Shown here: positions 16,451-24,630 of the stretch, in pieces
How positions within the stretch are numbered: position 1 is the stretch's first letter
Layout: every line of letters begins with the position of its first letter
Assembly (NCBI GenBank): GCA_039029355.1
Contig: JBCCGI010000091.1
Coordinates: 1-30,313 of the forward strand
From: JBCCGI01 sp039029355
GTDB taxonomy: Bacteria; Planctomycetota; UBA1135; GCA-002686595
Direction of reading: 5' to 3'
DNA length: 30,313 bases
Position numbers and translations under genes: made by a program
Notes under the pieces: model-generated
The model's database searches: none
What the model was told of the DNA's origin: nothing
The model's input: only the letters and a program-made list of their open reading frames with translations

Positions 16451-17974
16451 ATGTTCAACGCATCGCGCGCCCTCCTCCTTCTTCCGCTGGCCACGGCCTG
16501 TGCCTCCTCGTCCGACGGCGTCCGCTCCGACGCCGACGAACCCGCCTTCGCGTCGGATCCGGTCGAGGCCGTCTCCACCGAAGCCGCGCCGGCCGGCGCC
16601 GCGCCCGGGGCGGCCATGCCGGTCCCCGCGTCGGCGCCCCGCACCGCCGCCTCGAACCCGACGGCGCCCGCCGCGGCGCCCAAGGGCGGCATCGAGGCCA
16701 CGATCTGGGCCAGCGAGCGCTTCAAGCGCCGGTTCGCGAACAGCTACCTCGCCGTCACCGACGTCGAGCCGCGCGTCACCGCCGACGAGCGCGAGCAGAT
16801 GCTCGAGATCATGGAGCTCATCACCGAAGAGGAGCTCGGCAAGGCGATCAAGGAGATCCGCAAGAGCAAGGAGAAGTCGAGCAACGCCGTCTTCGACTTC
16901 ACGCTCGGCAACATCCACTACCAGCGCGACGAGATGGACGCGGCGGCGGCCGCGTACCGCCGCGCGGCCACCGAGTACCCGAACTTCCGCCGCGCCTGGC
17001 AGATGCTCGGACAGGTGCTCGTGCGCCAGGGCGACTACGAGGGCGCCCTCCCCGCGCTGATCGAGCACTTCGAGCTGGGCGGCAGCGACGCGATCAGCTA
17101 CGGGCTGCTCGGCGTCGCGCACACCAACACCGGCAACTACCTCGCCGGCGAGTCGGCCTTCCGCATGGCGGCGCTGCTCGACCCGGCGACGCTGGACTGG
17201 AAGAAGGGCCTGGCCGACTGCTTCTTCCGCCAGGGACGCTTCCACGAGGCGGTCGCCCTGCTCGACGGTCTGATCGCCGAGGACCCGAGCCGCCCGGAGT
17301 TCTGGCTCCTGCAGGCCAACGCCTACATCCGCCTCGAGCAACCGCTCAAGGCCGCCGAGAACTACGAGCTGGTCGAGAGCCTCGGCGGCTCGACCGTCGA
17401 CAGCCTCTACAACCTCGGCGACATCTACGTGAACCAGGGCCTGGCCGACGTCGCCGTCGCGGCCTATCTGCGCGCGCTCGAGCTGAACGACGAGGCGCCG
17501 CTGAAGCGCGTCGTGCGCGCCGCGAAGGCGATCAACGCCCGCGGCTCTCTGGCCGAAGCGCGCCGGATCGTCGAGGGCATCGAGGCGACGCGCGGCGACA
17601 ACCTCGACCTCGAGATCCAGAAGGACCTCCTGAAGCTCCGCGCACGCATCGCCGTCGCCGAGGGCGCCGGCGACGAGGAGGTCGAGGTCCTCAAGGAGAC
17701 CATCGCCCTCGACCCGCTCGACGGTGAAGCCCTGATCCTGCTCGCCCAACACAGCACCCGCATCGGCGAGAACGAGCAAGCGATCTTCTACTACGAGCGC
17801 GCCGCCGCAATCGACGACTTCGAGGCCGAGGCGAAGATGCGCCACGGCGAGCTGCTGGTCAACCTGGGCCGCTACGCCGAAGCCCTGCCGCTGCTCCGCC
17901 GCACGCAGGACCTCAAGCCGCGCGAGTTCCTGGCCAACTACATCGACCAGGTCGAGACGGCGTCGAAGCGCTGA
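16451..17974 (+). CDS. TPR-repeat lipoprotein of the TonB operon
   Basis: A 507-residue protein with a likely lipoprotein signal (MFNASRALLLLPLATAC, Cys17; the lipobox A-T-A-C is slightly atypical). An Ala/Pro-rich linker runs to about residue 77. About ten TPR-like units follow, for example NAVFDFTLGNIHYQRDEMDA, RAWQMLGQVLVRQGDYEGAL, SYGLLGVAHTNTGNYLAGES, LYNLGDIYVNQGLADVAVAA, MRHGELLVNLGRYAEALPLL. In Vibrio and relatives the TonB2 operon also ends with a TPR protein, which fits this place 5 bp after tonB. Its function is inferred as a periplasmic scaffold in the TonB complex. The stop overlaps the next ATG by one base (TGATG). Confidence 0.9.
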   Translation: MFNASRALLLLPLATACASSSDGVRSDADEPAFASDPVEAVSTEAAPAGAAPGAAMPVPASAPRTAASNPTAPAAAPKGGIEATIWASERFKRRFANSYLAVTDVEPRVTADEREQMLEIMELITEEELGKAIKEIRKSKEKSSNAVFDFTLGNIHYQRDEMDAAAAAYRRAATEYPNFRRAWQMLGQVLVRQGDYEGALPALIEHFELGGSDAISYGLLGVAHTNTGNYLAGESAFRMAALLDPATLDWKKGLADCFFRQGRFHEAVALLDGLIAEDPSRPEFWLLQANAYIRLEQPLKAAENYELVESLGGSTVDSLYNLGDIYVNQGLADVAVAAYLRALELNDEAPLKRVVRAAKAINARGSLAEARRIVEGIEATRGDNLDLEIQKDLLKLRARIAVAEGAGDEEVEVLKETIALDPLDGEALILLAQHSTRIGENEQAIFYYERAAAIDDFEAEAKMRHGELLVNLGRYAEALPLLRRTQDLKPREFLANYIDQVETASKR

Positions 17975-19209
17975 TGCTCCCTGCGCGACGCTCGCCGGCG
18001 CTAAGGGGGGACCGCCACGGAGTGGCCCGCGGCGTGGTGCCCCGCGACAGAGCGGCTCATGACGGAGTGGCCCGCGGCGGGGCGAGAGGGGGCGGGGCAG
18101 AGACCCGACGGGCAGGAATCCGCGGGGCAGGAATCCGCGGGGCAGGAATCCGCGGGGCAGGAATCCGCGGGGCAGAGATCCGCGGGGCAGAGATCCGCGG
18201 GGCAGAGATCCGCGGGGCAGAGATCCGCGGGGCAGAGATCCGGCGGGCAGAGATCCGCGAGGCAGATATCGGTTGCCCAGAAATCCGTGGGGCAGGAATC
18301 CGTGGGGCAGGAATCCGTGGGGCAGGAATCCGTGGGGCAGGAATCCGCGGGGCAGGAATCCGACGGGCAGAGATCGGCGGGGCAAAAGACGGCGGGGCAC
18401 GCGCCCGCGGGGCAGGACGGTTCTGGGCGTGGCTGTTGGCCATGCTCGCGTTGGGCCTGGCGTCGTGTACCTCGTCCTCCGAGCCCGTGGAGGGCGGTTG
18501 GAACGCCTACGACCGCGGAGACTTCGCGCGCGCCCTCGCCGAGACCGAGCCGCTCGCGGATTCGGGGGATCCGGAGGCGCAGTTCCGCCTCGGTCTCATG
18601 CACGCCGACGGCAAGGGGGTCGCGCCCGATCCGAGCACCGCGGTCGCTTGGTACCGAAGAGCGGCCGAGGCCGGACACGCGCCGGCGCAGGTCAACCTCG
18701 GCCTGCTCTATATCGGCGGCGAGGGTGTGCCGCAGGACTACGCGCAGGCCGCCGCCTGGATGCGCCGCGCCGCCGAGCAGGGCATCGCGCAGGCGCAGTA
18801 CACGCTTGGCTGCATGCTGCGCCTCGGCCAAGGCGTCCCGCAGGACGACGCCGAGTCGGCGCGTTGGCTGCGCGCTGCGGCCGAGCAGGGGCTGGCACTC
18901 GCGCAGGCGGACCTGGGCCTCTTGTTGCTCCGGGGCCAGGGCCTGCCCCCCGATCCGGCCGAGGCCGCGCGCTGGACGCGCCTCGCCGCCGAGCAGGGCT
19001 TCACCGCGGCGCAGAAGCGCTACGGCAAGATGCTCGAGCACGGCCGCGGGGTCGCCGCGAGAGCGGTGGCGGCCTACCTGTGGTACTCGCTCGCAGGCGC
19101 CGCCGACGAGCGCTTGCGGCTCGCGGCAACGATGACGCCCGAGGAGCTGCGCGAAGCGGAAGACCTGCTCCGCTCGCTTTCCACGGCCGGGGATTCGGCG
19201 CCTTTATAA
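17974..19209 (+). CDS. Sel1-repeat lipoprotein with N-terminal pentapeptide-like array (start uncertain)
   Basis: From the ATG coupled to the upstream TPR gene (TGATG), the frame encodes 411 residues in three parts. Residues ~1-40 are Arg/Gly-rich. About 21 pentapeptides of type A-(G/E)-I-R-G at ~41-145 come from the 15-bp DNA array. The rest is a lipoprotein-like signal (FWAWLLAMLALGLASC, perfect L-A-S-C lipobox, Cys165) and five Sel1 repeats (forms like AQFRLGLMHADGKGVAPD and AEAGHAPAQVNLGLL). Sel1 repeats are TPR-like helical pairs used in protein contacts. If translation starts at 17974, a ~150-residue segment precedes the signal sequence, which is very unusual. Alternatively translation starts just before the signal (TTG 18436 or ATG 18442) and the array is a transcribed spacer. 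The Sel1 part is certain; the start is not. Confidence 0.75.
   Translation: MLPARRSPALRGDRHGVARGVVPRDRAAHDGVARGGARGGGAETRRAGIRGAGIRGAGIRGAGIRGAEIRGAEIRGAEIRGAEIRGAEIRRAEIREADIGCPEIRGAGIRGAGIRGAGIRGAGIRGAGIRRAEIGGAKDGGARARGAGRFWAWLLAMLALGLASCTSSSEPVEGGWNAYDRGDFARALAETEPLADSGDPEAQFRLGLMHADGKGVAPDPSTAVAWYRRAAEAGHAPAQVNLGLLYIGGEGVPQDYAQAAAWMRRAAEQGIAQAQYTLGCMLRLGQGVPQDDAESARWLRAAAEQGLALAQADLGLLLLRGQGLPPDPAEAARWTRLAAEQGFTAAQKRYGKMLEHGRGVAARAVAAYLWYSLAGAADERLRLAATMTPEELREAEDLLRSLSTAGDSAPL
18094..18408 (+). repeat. 15-bp tandem repeat array, 21 units
   Basis: Twenty-one consecutive 15-bp units of consensus GGGGCAG(GA/AG)ATCCGC. Units 6-9 (18169-18228) are identical to each other, as are units 14-16 (18289-18333) and units 3-5; units 12-13 and 19-21 are divergent. 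Two subtypes (GGAATCC and GAGATCC) occur in blocks, a pattern expected from recent slippage or unequal exchange. Base 15 shows all four bases. The array is free of stop codons in all six frames. A more decayed repeat precedes it: an 18-bp direct repeat ACGGAGTGGCCCGCGGCG at 18017-18034 and 18062-18079, exactly 45 bp (three units) apart. Confidence 0.95.
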
Positions 19210-19210
19210 T
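19205..19210 (+). promoter_or_regulatory. Possible -10 element (TATAAT) before the second Sel1 gene
   Basis: A perfect TATAAT at 19205-19210 overlaps the TAA stop of the first Sel1 gene and lies 49 bp before the next ATG. Such a hexamer is conspicuous in this GC-rich sequence. No good -35 sequence is present at 16-18 bp, so this may be chance. Confidence 0.25.
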
Positions 19211-19258
19211 TGGTGGCAAACGAATCCGGCTCCTCAATGCCGGTGCCCGAGGGGGCCG

Positions 19259-20362
19259 ATGTCTGGAGGCATGACGGCCGCCTTTCGACTCGCTCCCGTT
19301 GCTCTTCTTCTCCTCGGCTGCGTCAGTCCCAACCGCAGTGGGTGGCACGCCTACAACGACGAAGACTTCGTCCTCGCCCTCGAGGAGTGGACCGAGGAGG
19401 CCGAAGCAGGCGACGCCGACGCCCAGTACCTCGTCGGCCTGCTCTACGACGAGGGCCGACTCGGCATCCCGGAGGACGACTCCACGGCCGCCCGCTGGTA
19501 CCGCTTCGCGGCCGAGCAGGGGCACGCCCCGGCGCAGAACAACCTCGGGCTGCTGTACCACGCGGGCTCGGGAGTGCCGCAGTCCTACGACGAGGCCGCG
19601 ACCTGGTTCCTGTGCGCGGCCGAGCAGGACTTCGCCCCGGCCCAGGCCAACCGCGGTGTGATGTATCTCTTCGGCCAGTCGGTGGCGCGCAACCAGGAGC
19701 AGGCACGCACCTGGCTGCGCCTCGCCGCGCTCCAGGGCGACGACAAGGCCCAGAGCCTTCTGGGCTCGGTCTACCGCGAGGGCGTGGGAGTGCCCGAGGA
19801 CCGCATCCAGGCCGCCCGTTGGTTCCGCGCGGCCGCCGAAGAGGGCAACCCCGTCGCCGAGCTCCACCTCGGCCTCCTGCTGCTCGAGGGCGAGGGCGTC
19901 CAACGGGATGAGCGCGACGCCCTGCGCTGGCTGAAGCGCGCCGCCGAGCACGGCCTCGCCGAGGCGCAGCTGGCCGTCGGCTGGGCCTACCACCGCGGAC
20001 GCGGAGCGCGCCGGGACTCCTCCGCCGCCGCTGACTGGTACGAACGCGCCGCCGACCAGGGCCTGGCTGCGGCCCGGACCAGCCTCGGGCTGATGTACCT
20101 CTACGGCGAAGGCGTCGACCGCGACGACGACCGCGCCGCGCGCCTGTTGCAGGTCGCCGCCGAGCAGGGCGACCCGCGCGCCGAGTACAACCTAGGCCTG
20201 CTCTACGCCAAGGGCCGCGGCGTCCCCCAGAGCCGCGTCGACGCCCTGCGCTGGATCGGCCGAGCCGCCGCGCAGGGCTTCCCCGAGGCGCGCGGGAAGC
20301 TCGACGCCTTGTCGGGCGTGGCCGGCCCGACCACTCCGGTTGCGAGCGCCGAGGCGCGCTGA
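19259..20362 (+). CDS. Sel1-repeat lipoprotein
   Basis: A 367-residue protein starting at ATG 19259, preceded by GAGGGGG; a second ATG at 19271 is possible, but its GGAGG is only one base away. The lipoprotein signal ends in L-L-G-C (Cys21). The mature protein has eight Sel1 repeats of 36-37 residues, for example AQNNLGLLYHAGSGVPQSYD, LHLGLLLLEGEGVQRDE and YNLGLLYAKGRGVPQS. After the lipidated Cys it shares the motif GW(H/N)AY...DF...AL with the preceding Sel1 lipoprotein, so the two are tandem paralogs with different repeat numbers. It is probably anchored in a membrane facing the periplasm, with a protein-binding role; its partner is unknown. It is the last gene of the TonB-associated run. 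Confidence 0.92.
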   Translation: MSGGMTAAFRLAPVALLLLGCVSPNRSGWHAYNDEDFVLALEEWTEEAEAGDADAQYLVGLLYDEGRLGIPEDDSTAARWYRFAAEQGHAPAQNNLGLLYHAGSGVPQSYDEAATWFLCAAEQDFAPAQANRGVMYLFGQSVARNQEQARTWLRLAALQGDDKAQSLLGSVYREGVGVPEDRIQAARWFRAAAEEGNPVAELHLGLLLLEGEGVQRDERDALRWLKRAAEHGLAEAQLAVGWAYHRGRGARRDSSAAADWYERAADQGLAAARTSLGLMYLYGEGVDRDDDRAARLLQVAAEQGDPRAEYNLGLLYAKGRGVPQSRVDALRWIGRAAAQGFPEARGKLDALSGVAGPTTPVASAEAR

Positions 20363-20425
20363 GCGCACCGCGCGGTCTCGCACGCGACTCGATCGCCCCT
20401 TAGCGCGATCTTCATCAAATCGAAC

Positions 20426-20462
20426 CTCGGGCTTCGTTGCGTCCAGCGCCGCGGAGCCCGAG
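20426..20462 (+). promoter_or_regulatory. Inverted repeat just upstream of the NHL lipoprotein gene
   Basis: An 8-bp perfect inverted repeat (CTCGGGCT, 20426-20433; AGCCCGAG, 20455-20462) with a 21-nt loop ends 10 bp before the chosen ATG. It could be an operator or a leader hairpin, or chance in GC-rich DNA. The surrounding region 20363-20425 contains an AT-richer patch (TCTTCATCAAATCGAA) that may hold the promoter. Confidence 0.3.
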
Positions 20463-20472
20463 ATTGTGCGGC

Positions 20473-21690
20473 ATGCTACGCGACCGCTGCTCCCTCCCCG
20501 TCGTACTCCTCGCGAGCGGCCTCTGGCTGGCGGGCTGCGCCGACAGCTCGTCGAGCGGCTCGTCGGGCGGCTCGTCGGGCGGCTTCGTCCTCGACCCGTT
20601 TGCCGCGAACCTCGAGGGCTCGAACGGTTGCTTCGGCGTCAACCTGACCTTCCCCCAGACGCCCGAGGCGATCCCGCTCACGTCGATCGTGATCACCTCC
20701 GCGAGCCGCCTGGCGGCTTCGGCCACCGAGGAGAAGCTCTACATCACCGGCGTCGAGTCGGGCTTCTTCGGCAACGCATTCGTCGCCGAGGTAGACCTCA
20801 CCACCGGCACCCCGGTCGAGTCCGCCTACGTCACTCCCGGCGACATCCAGACCACGCTCGTCGGCGGCGGCGTTGCGGGAGCCGCGCAGCTCGCGGGCAT
20901 CGCCTTGATCGCCCCGGGCGTGGTGATCTTCATGGACCAGACGTCGAACTCGGTGCTCGGCTTCGACCCCGTGTCCGGCCTCTTCGTGTTCGCGGGCGAG
21001 CTCAACACCGAGGGCGGCTACAGCGACCCCACCCTGGCGGAGGACTCGCGCTTCGACTTCTCCGAGCCGGGCGACCTCTGCCCGACCGGCGACGGGCGCG
21101 TGCTCATCGCGGACACCGGCAACAACCGCATCCGCATGTTCCGCGACTCCGAGGTCGGCAGCGTCGTCGTCACGCTGGCGGGAACCGGCGACGCGGGCTC
21201 GGTCGACGGGAACTTCGACGACACGACGTTCGACTCGCCCTGGGGGCTGACCGTCGGCTGCACGGGGCAGGTCCTCATCACCGAGAGCGGCGCGGTCACC
21301 GGTGCGGGCAACCGGCTGCGCGGCGTGATGCTCGGGGCCGGGACCTCGTTCGCCGCGCTCGACATCGACGCCTACACCTTGGTCGGCGACGGAACGCTCG
21401 CGACGGTCGAGGGGCCCGGCGGGCTGGCCGGTTTGGCCCGTCCTTCCCCGCCCGTTGCGACGGCCGACGGGGAGGTCTACTGGGTCGATACCGCGACCGG
21501 CGTGCTACGGCGCTACGACCTAGCCGGCGGAGTCGCGGACTGCCCCGGCTTCGTCGACTGTGCCAGCGCGGTCGCGGCCCCGTTGTTCTCGCCCAGTGGA
21601 GGCAACTTCTCGCTCGCGATCGGCGCTTCGGGCGATCTCTACGTGCTGGAGTCGGACACCCAGACTCTCTGGCGCATCCCCGCGCCGTAG
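20473..21690 (+). CDS. NHL-repeat beta-propeller lipoprotein
   Basis: A 405-residue protein from ATG 20473, chosen because it gives a textbook lipoprotein signal (MLRDRCSLPVVLLASGLWLA, L-A-G-C lipobox, Cys22). A Ser/Gly linker follows. The rest has NHL-like blades, clearest at GDGRVLIADTGNNRIRMFRD near the middle, GCTGQVLITESGAVTGAGNR, and the terminal GASGDLYVLESDTQTLWRI. NHL propellers bind proteins, peptides or polymers; no catalytic residues are evident. Probably membrane-anchored in the periplasm or on the surface. It has its own upstream region of 110 bp and converges with the cytochrome gene, leaving 171 bp between the stop codons (21691-21861), in which I see no gene. Confidence 0.85.
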   Translation: MLRDRCSLPVVLLASGLWLAGCADSSSSGSSGGSSGGFVLDPFAANLEGSNGCFGVNLTFPQTPEAIPLTSIVITSASRLAASATEEKLYITGVESGFFGNAFVAEVDLTTGTPVESAYVTPGDIQTTLVGGGVAGAAQLAGIALIAPGVVIFMDQTSNSVLGFDPVSGLFVFAGELNTEGGYSDPTLAEDSRFDFSEPGDLCPTGDGRVLIADTGNNRIRMFRDSEVGSVVVTLAGTGDAGSVDGNFDDTTFDSPWGLTVGCTGQVLITESGAVTGAGNRLRGVMLGAGTSFAALDIDAYTLVGDGTLATVEGPGGLAGLARPSPPVATADGEVYWVDTATGVLRRYDLAGGVADCPGFVDCASAVAAPLFSPSGGNFSLAIGASGDLYVLESDTQTLWRIPAP

Positions 21691-21861
21691 AGCGGTGCGC
21701 GCGAGAGGTGGGGGCGCGGCGGCTGCGGCCTGCGCCGCTCCGGTCGCGGCGAACGGAGACGAAGGATCGCGCGGACCCGGGCTGCCGAGCGCGAGGCTCG
21801 GAGCGCTCCCGCGGCCGGCCCAGGGCCCACGCCGACCACCGGCGCGGGCCCGGGACCGAGC

Positions 21862-24477
21862 CTACCGCATCCAGCGCACGGCCGCCTCGCGTCGCGCGGC
21901 GTCGTCGGCGGACGGGTCGTAGCCGCGGTCCTCGCCGAACTTGCTCCGCAGCGCCTCGAAGGCGAGCTGGCGCGAGTACTCGTCCTTGGAGAGCAGCAGG
22001 GTAGCCAGCGTGTCCACGGCGTCGTCGTCGCCCGCGGCGAGGCGCGTGCGTGCGACCTGGGCGAGCAGCCGGTCGCCCGGTCCCGCTTCCACCGGCACCG
22101 TTCCGCTGGCGATCAGCGTGCGCAGCCGCTGCTCGTAGCGCGCGAGCGCCGGCAGCGTCGCGGGATCGGCCTGGCCCTCGAGCGCCCAGGCGGCCCAGGC
22201 GGCGACCGCGACCACCGGGTCGCGCAGGGTCGAGGCGAGCGCCGGAGCGGAGCGCCGGTCGCCGATCCGTCCCAGGGAGCGGCAGATCAGGGCTCGCTTG
22301 GACCCGAACCCGGGCGGGTACTTCAGGCCGCGGATCAGCGCCGGGACGGCGTACTTGCCCATGCCGACCAGCTCTTCCTCGATCGACAGGTCGCGCTCCG
22401 AGCCCGAGGGGCCGAGGTCGCTGCCACCCAGCTTGCTCACCAGCGTGCGCGCGTAGGCCTCGGCGATCGGGTCGCGGTCGGGGTCGGGAGCCAGGAGCGC
22501 GCGCTCGCCACCGTCCGTGGCCCACCAGGCTTGGAGCGCGGCGATCGACGCCAGCCGTTGGGGGCGCGGCGCGAGCGGGTCGTAGCCTTCGTGCACGCCG
22601 GTGGCCGCGAAAAAGGCCTCGAAGAAGCTCTCGCGGATCAGGTCATCGGGGTAGTCGAGCCCCGTCAGCAGCTTCGGAACCCCGGCCGGGGAGCCGAGCC
22701 GCGACAGCGCCAGCGCCAGATCGCGCTGCGTCTCGGGGTAGTGGGCCTGCTCCATCGCGGACTCGATCTCGGCGATCGCCTCCTTCGCGCCCAGCTCGGC
22801 CAGGGCCAGGCCGGCCTCGCGCACGACGTCGGGATCCGTGTCCGTGAGCAGCGGGCGCAGGGCCGCGGACTGATCGCCCATGCCGAGCCGGCCGATGGCG
22901 CGGGCCGCGCTCGAGCGGTCGAGTGCCACCGGAGCCGTCAGCCCGCGTGCCAGCGGCTGCTCGATGTCCTCCCCGCGCCACACCAGCCGCGTGACGAGGT
23001 CGCGCGAGTGCAGGCGCACGTAGAGCTGGTCGCTGTCGAGCGCCGCGGCGATCTCCGCCCGCGCCGGCCGGCCGATGCGTTCGAGCACAGAGCGAGCCTG
23101 GTTGTAGGTCTTGTTGTCCCACGACCCGAGCGCCTCGATCAGCGCCGGAACCGCCGGCAGGCCGATCTCGACCAGGCGGTCGCGCGCCTCGCCGTTGGCC
23201 TGGGGCACCGGGAACTGGAACAGCTCGATCAGGCGCTGGATGTCCTCGGGCGCTTCGCCGGCCGGGATGTCGACCTCGACCGTGCCGATGGGCGGGCGCG
23301 CGTAGTCCACGAGGTTGGCGACGCTCGACGCCTCGGGCGTGATGCCCTCGGGCGTCACGACCCGCACGTCCGGCGCGGAGATCACCTCCTCGTCGGACGG
23401 GGTCACGTCGGCGAAGGGCAGCACGCGCGACTCGAGCACGCGCGAGAGGTCGGGGTGGTAGTCCTCGATCGGGTAGTAGAGCTTGTAGAAGAGCGTGGTC
23501 TCGACCGTGCCGTCGGCGATCGTCAGCGGCACGCGGTGCTGGCGCGTCTCGCCGCTCGGGATCTGCGTGTTGACCGGGAGCTCCAGCCCGTAGGGCCGCT
23601 TGTACGGATCGCGGAACACCATGCGCGAGCGCGCGATCTCCTCGCCGTCGAGGTTGCGCACAACCACGAGCGACTCGACCGACCGCTGCTTCAGCTCGGT
23701 GGGGAAGTTGTGACCCGCGCCGCGGTTCTTGACCGAGACGACGGCGGCGTTGTCGTCGAGCTCGACCTTATAGGAGTAGGCGCGCCCGACCTGGCTCTCG
23801 CTGCGGGCGCCGGGGAACAGGTGCGAGCGCACCCCGCGCACGGGGCCGCCGACCGCGACCGGGCGCTCGATCTCGGCCATGTGGCAGTCCAGGCACTCGC
23901 GTCCGGTCACCTTGCCGAGCGGGCTGCGCTCCCACTGGTACGGCGTTCCGTGGTTGCGGTGGCACGAGGCGCAGGCGTCGACGGTGCCGACGTCGGGGTG
24001 GAAGGCCTCGGTGCACTCCGCGCCGCCGGTGAAGGCACCGTAGTCGTAGTCCGGACGCCAGTGGCAGGTCATGCAGGTGTTCCCCTCCTCGAGGCCGTGG
24101 TAGCGGCGGGTGGGGTTCTGCCCGATGCCCGTCTCGAAGATCGGGCGCGGCGTGTGGCAGATGATGCAGTCCTTGAGGTCGAAGCGTGCCGTCGCCATGC
24201 GTACCTCGGCGTCGGTGTAGGCGCGGCCGTGCGTCGACTGCTCGTGCTCGGCGTAGATCGCCGGGTGGCACTCCGCACAGAACGCGCTCTCCATCACGTC
24301 GTGCTCGCGCACGATCGGCGCCTGAGCCGCGACCGTCGCGAGCTCCAGCGACGGTGCGGCGGGCGCCGGATCCGGCGCCGGGGCTTCGGTCGCGCTTCCA
24401 CCGGGCTCGAGGCACGCGAGCGCGAACACGGACGCGAGGACGGAGGGGGCCAACACACGGGCGGAAACGGGCTTCAT
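21862..24477 (-). CDS. Pentaheme c-type cytochrome fused to HEAT repeats
   Basis: An 871-residue protein from the ATG at 24477, followed by a probable lipoprotein or Sec signal (MKPVSARVLAPSVLASVFAL, Cys22). An Ala/Pro linker leads to five heme-binding CxxCH motifs: CAECH 67-71, CIICH 104-108, CMTCH 135-139, CASCH 169-173 and CLDCH 195-199. Conserved distal features of the cytochrome c554/multiheme class are seen, such as GRAYTDAEVR and GAGHNFPTE. A beta-rich domain (about 215-370) follows, then at least six HEAT-like repeats from ~440 to the end (PALIEALGSWDNKTYNQARS, IGRLGMGDQSAALRPLLTD, VPALIRGLKYPPGFGSKRAL). Probably a periplasmic electron-transfer or redox enzyme; the substrate is not evident. 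It is the last gene of the minus-strand group. Confidence 0.9.
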   Translation of the reverse strand: MKPVSARVLAPSVLASVFALACLEPGGSATEAPAPDPAPAAPSLELATVAAQAPIVREHDVMESAFCAECHPAIYAEHEQSTHGRAYTDAEVRMATARFDLKDCIICHTPRPIFETGIGQNPTRRYHGLEEGNTCMTCHWRPDYDYGAFTGGAECTEAFHPDVGTVDACASCHRNHGTPYQWERSPLGKVTGRECLDCHMAEIERPVAVGGPVRGVRSHLFPGARSESQVGRAYSYKVELDDNAAVVSVKNRGAGHNFPTELKQRSVESLVVVRNLDGEEIARSRMVFRDPYKRPYGLELPVNTQIPSGETRQHRVPLTIADGTVETTLFYKLYYPIEDYHPDLSRVLESRVLPFADVTPSDEEVISAPDVRVVTPEGITPEASSVANLVDYARPPIGTVEVDIPAGEAPEDIQRLIELFQFPVPQANGEARDRLVEIGLPAVPALIEALGSWDNKTYNQARSVLERIGRPARAEIAAALDSDQLYVRLHSRDLVTRLVWRGEDIEQPLARGLTAPVALDRSSAARAIGRLGMGDQSAALRPLLTDTDPDVVREAGLALAELGAKEAIAEIESAMEQAHYPETQRDLALALSRLGSPAGVPKLLTGLDYPDDLIRESFFEAFFAATGVHEGYDPLAPRPQRLASIAALQAWWATDGGERALLAPDPDRDPIAEAYARTLVSKLGGSDLGPSGSERDLSIEEELVGMGKYAVPALIRGLKYPPGFGSKRALICRSLGRIGDRRSAPALASTLRDPVVAVAAWAAWALEGQADPATLPALARYEQRLRTLIASGTVPVEAGPGDRLLAQVARTRLAAGDDDAVDTLATLLLSKDEYSRQLAFEALRSKFGEDRGYDPSADDAARREAAVRWMR

Positions 24478-24630
24478 AAGCGGAACGATAAGGACCGAGG
24501 GTGAAGCGAGGAATAGGCAAGAGTGGTTCCGACCCGGCGGAGATTCCACCCCGCGAAAACGCCGTTGACCGCAGCGTCCAGCGGGGTGGGGGAGGCGTGA
24601 CGGAAGCCGGCGCCCAAGGGCCCACAGGCC

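Noticed and set aside
16106..18400. A 764-codon minus-strand frame including LPRGF/LPHGF repeats
   Set aside because: The repeats come only from reading the 15-bp array in another frame, and the rest is the antisense of the TPR and TonB genes. No start context or domain supports it.
18094..18408. CRISPR array
   Set aside because: The units are contiguous 15-mers with no unique spacers and no cas genes nearby, so this is a tandem repeat and not CRISPR.
18001..19041. A minus-strand frame with A-D-L-C-P pentapeptides
   Set aside because: It matches the pentapeptide consensus, but variation between units falls on first and second codon positions in this frame and it continues as antisense of Sel1 repeats. 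The plus-strand reading is preferred, though this is mentioned as an alternative.
22531..24504. A 657-codon plus-strand frame opposite the cytochrome/HEAT gene
   Set aside because: No domain is visible, and the minus strand has five CxxCH motifs, a signal peptide and HEAT repeats.
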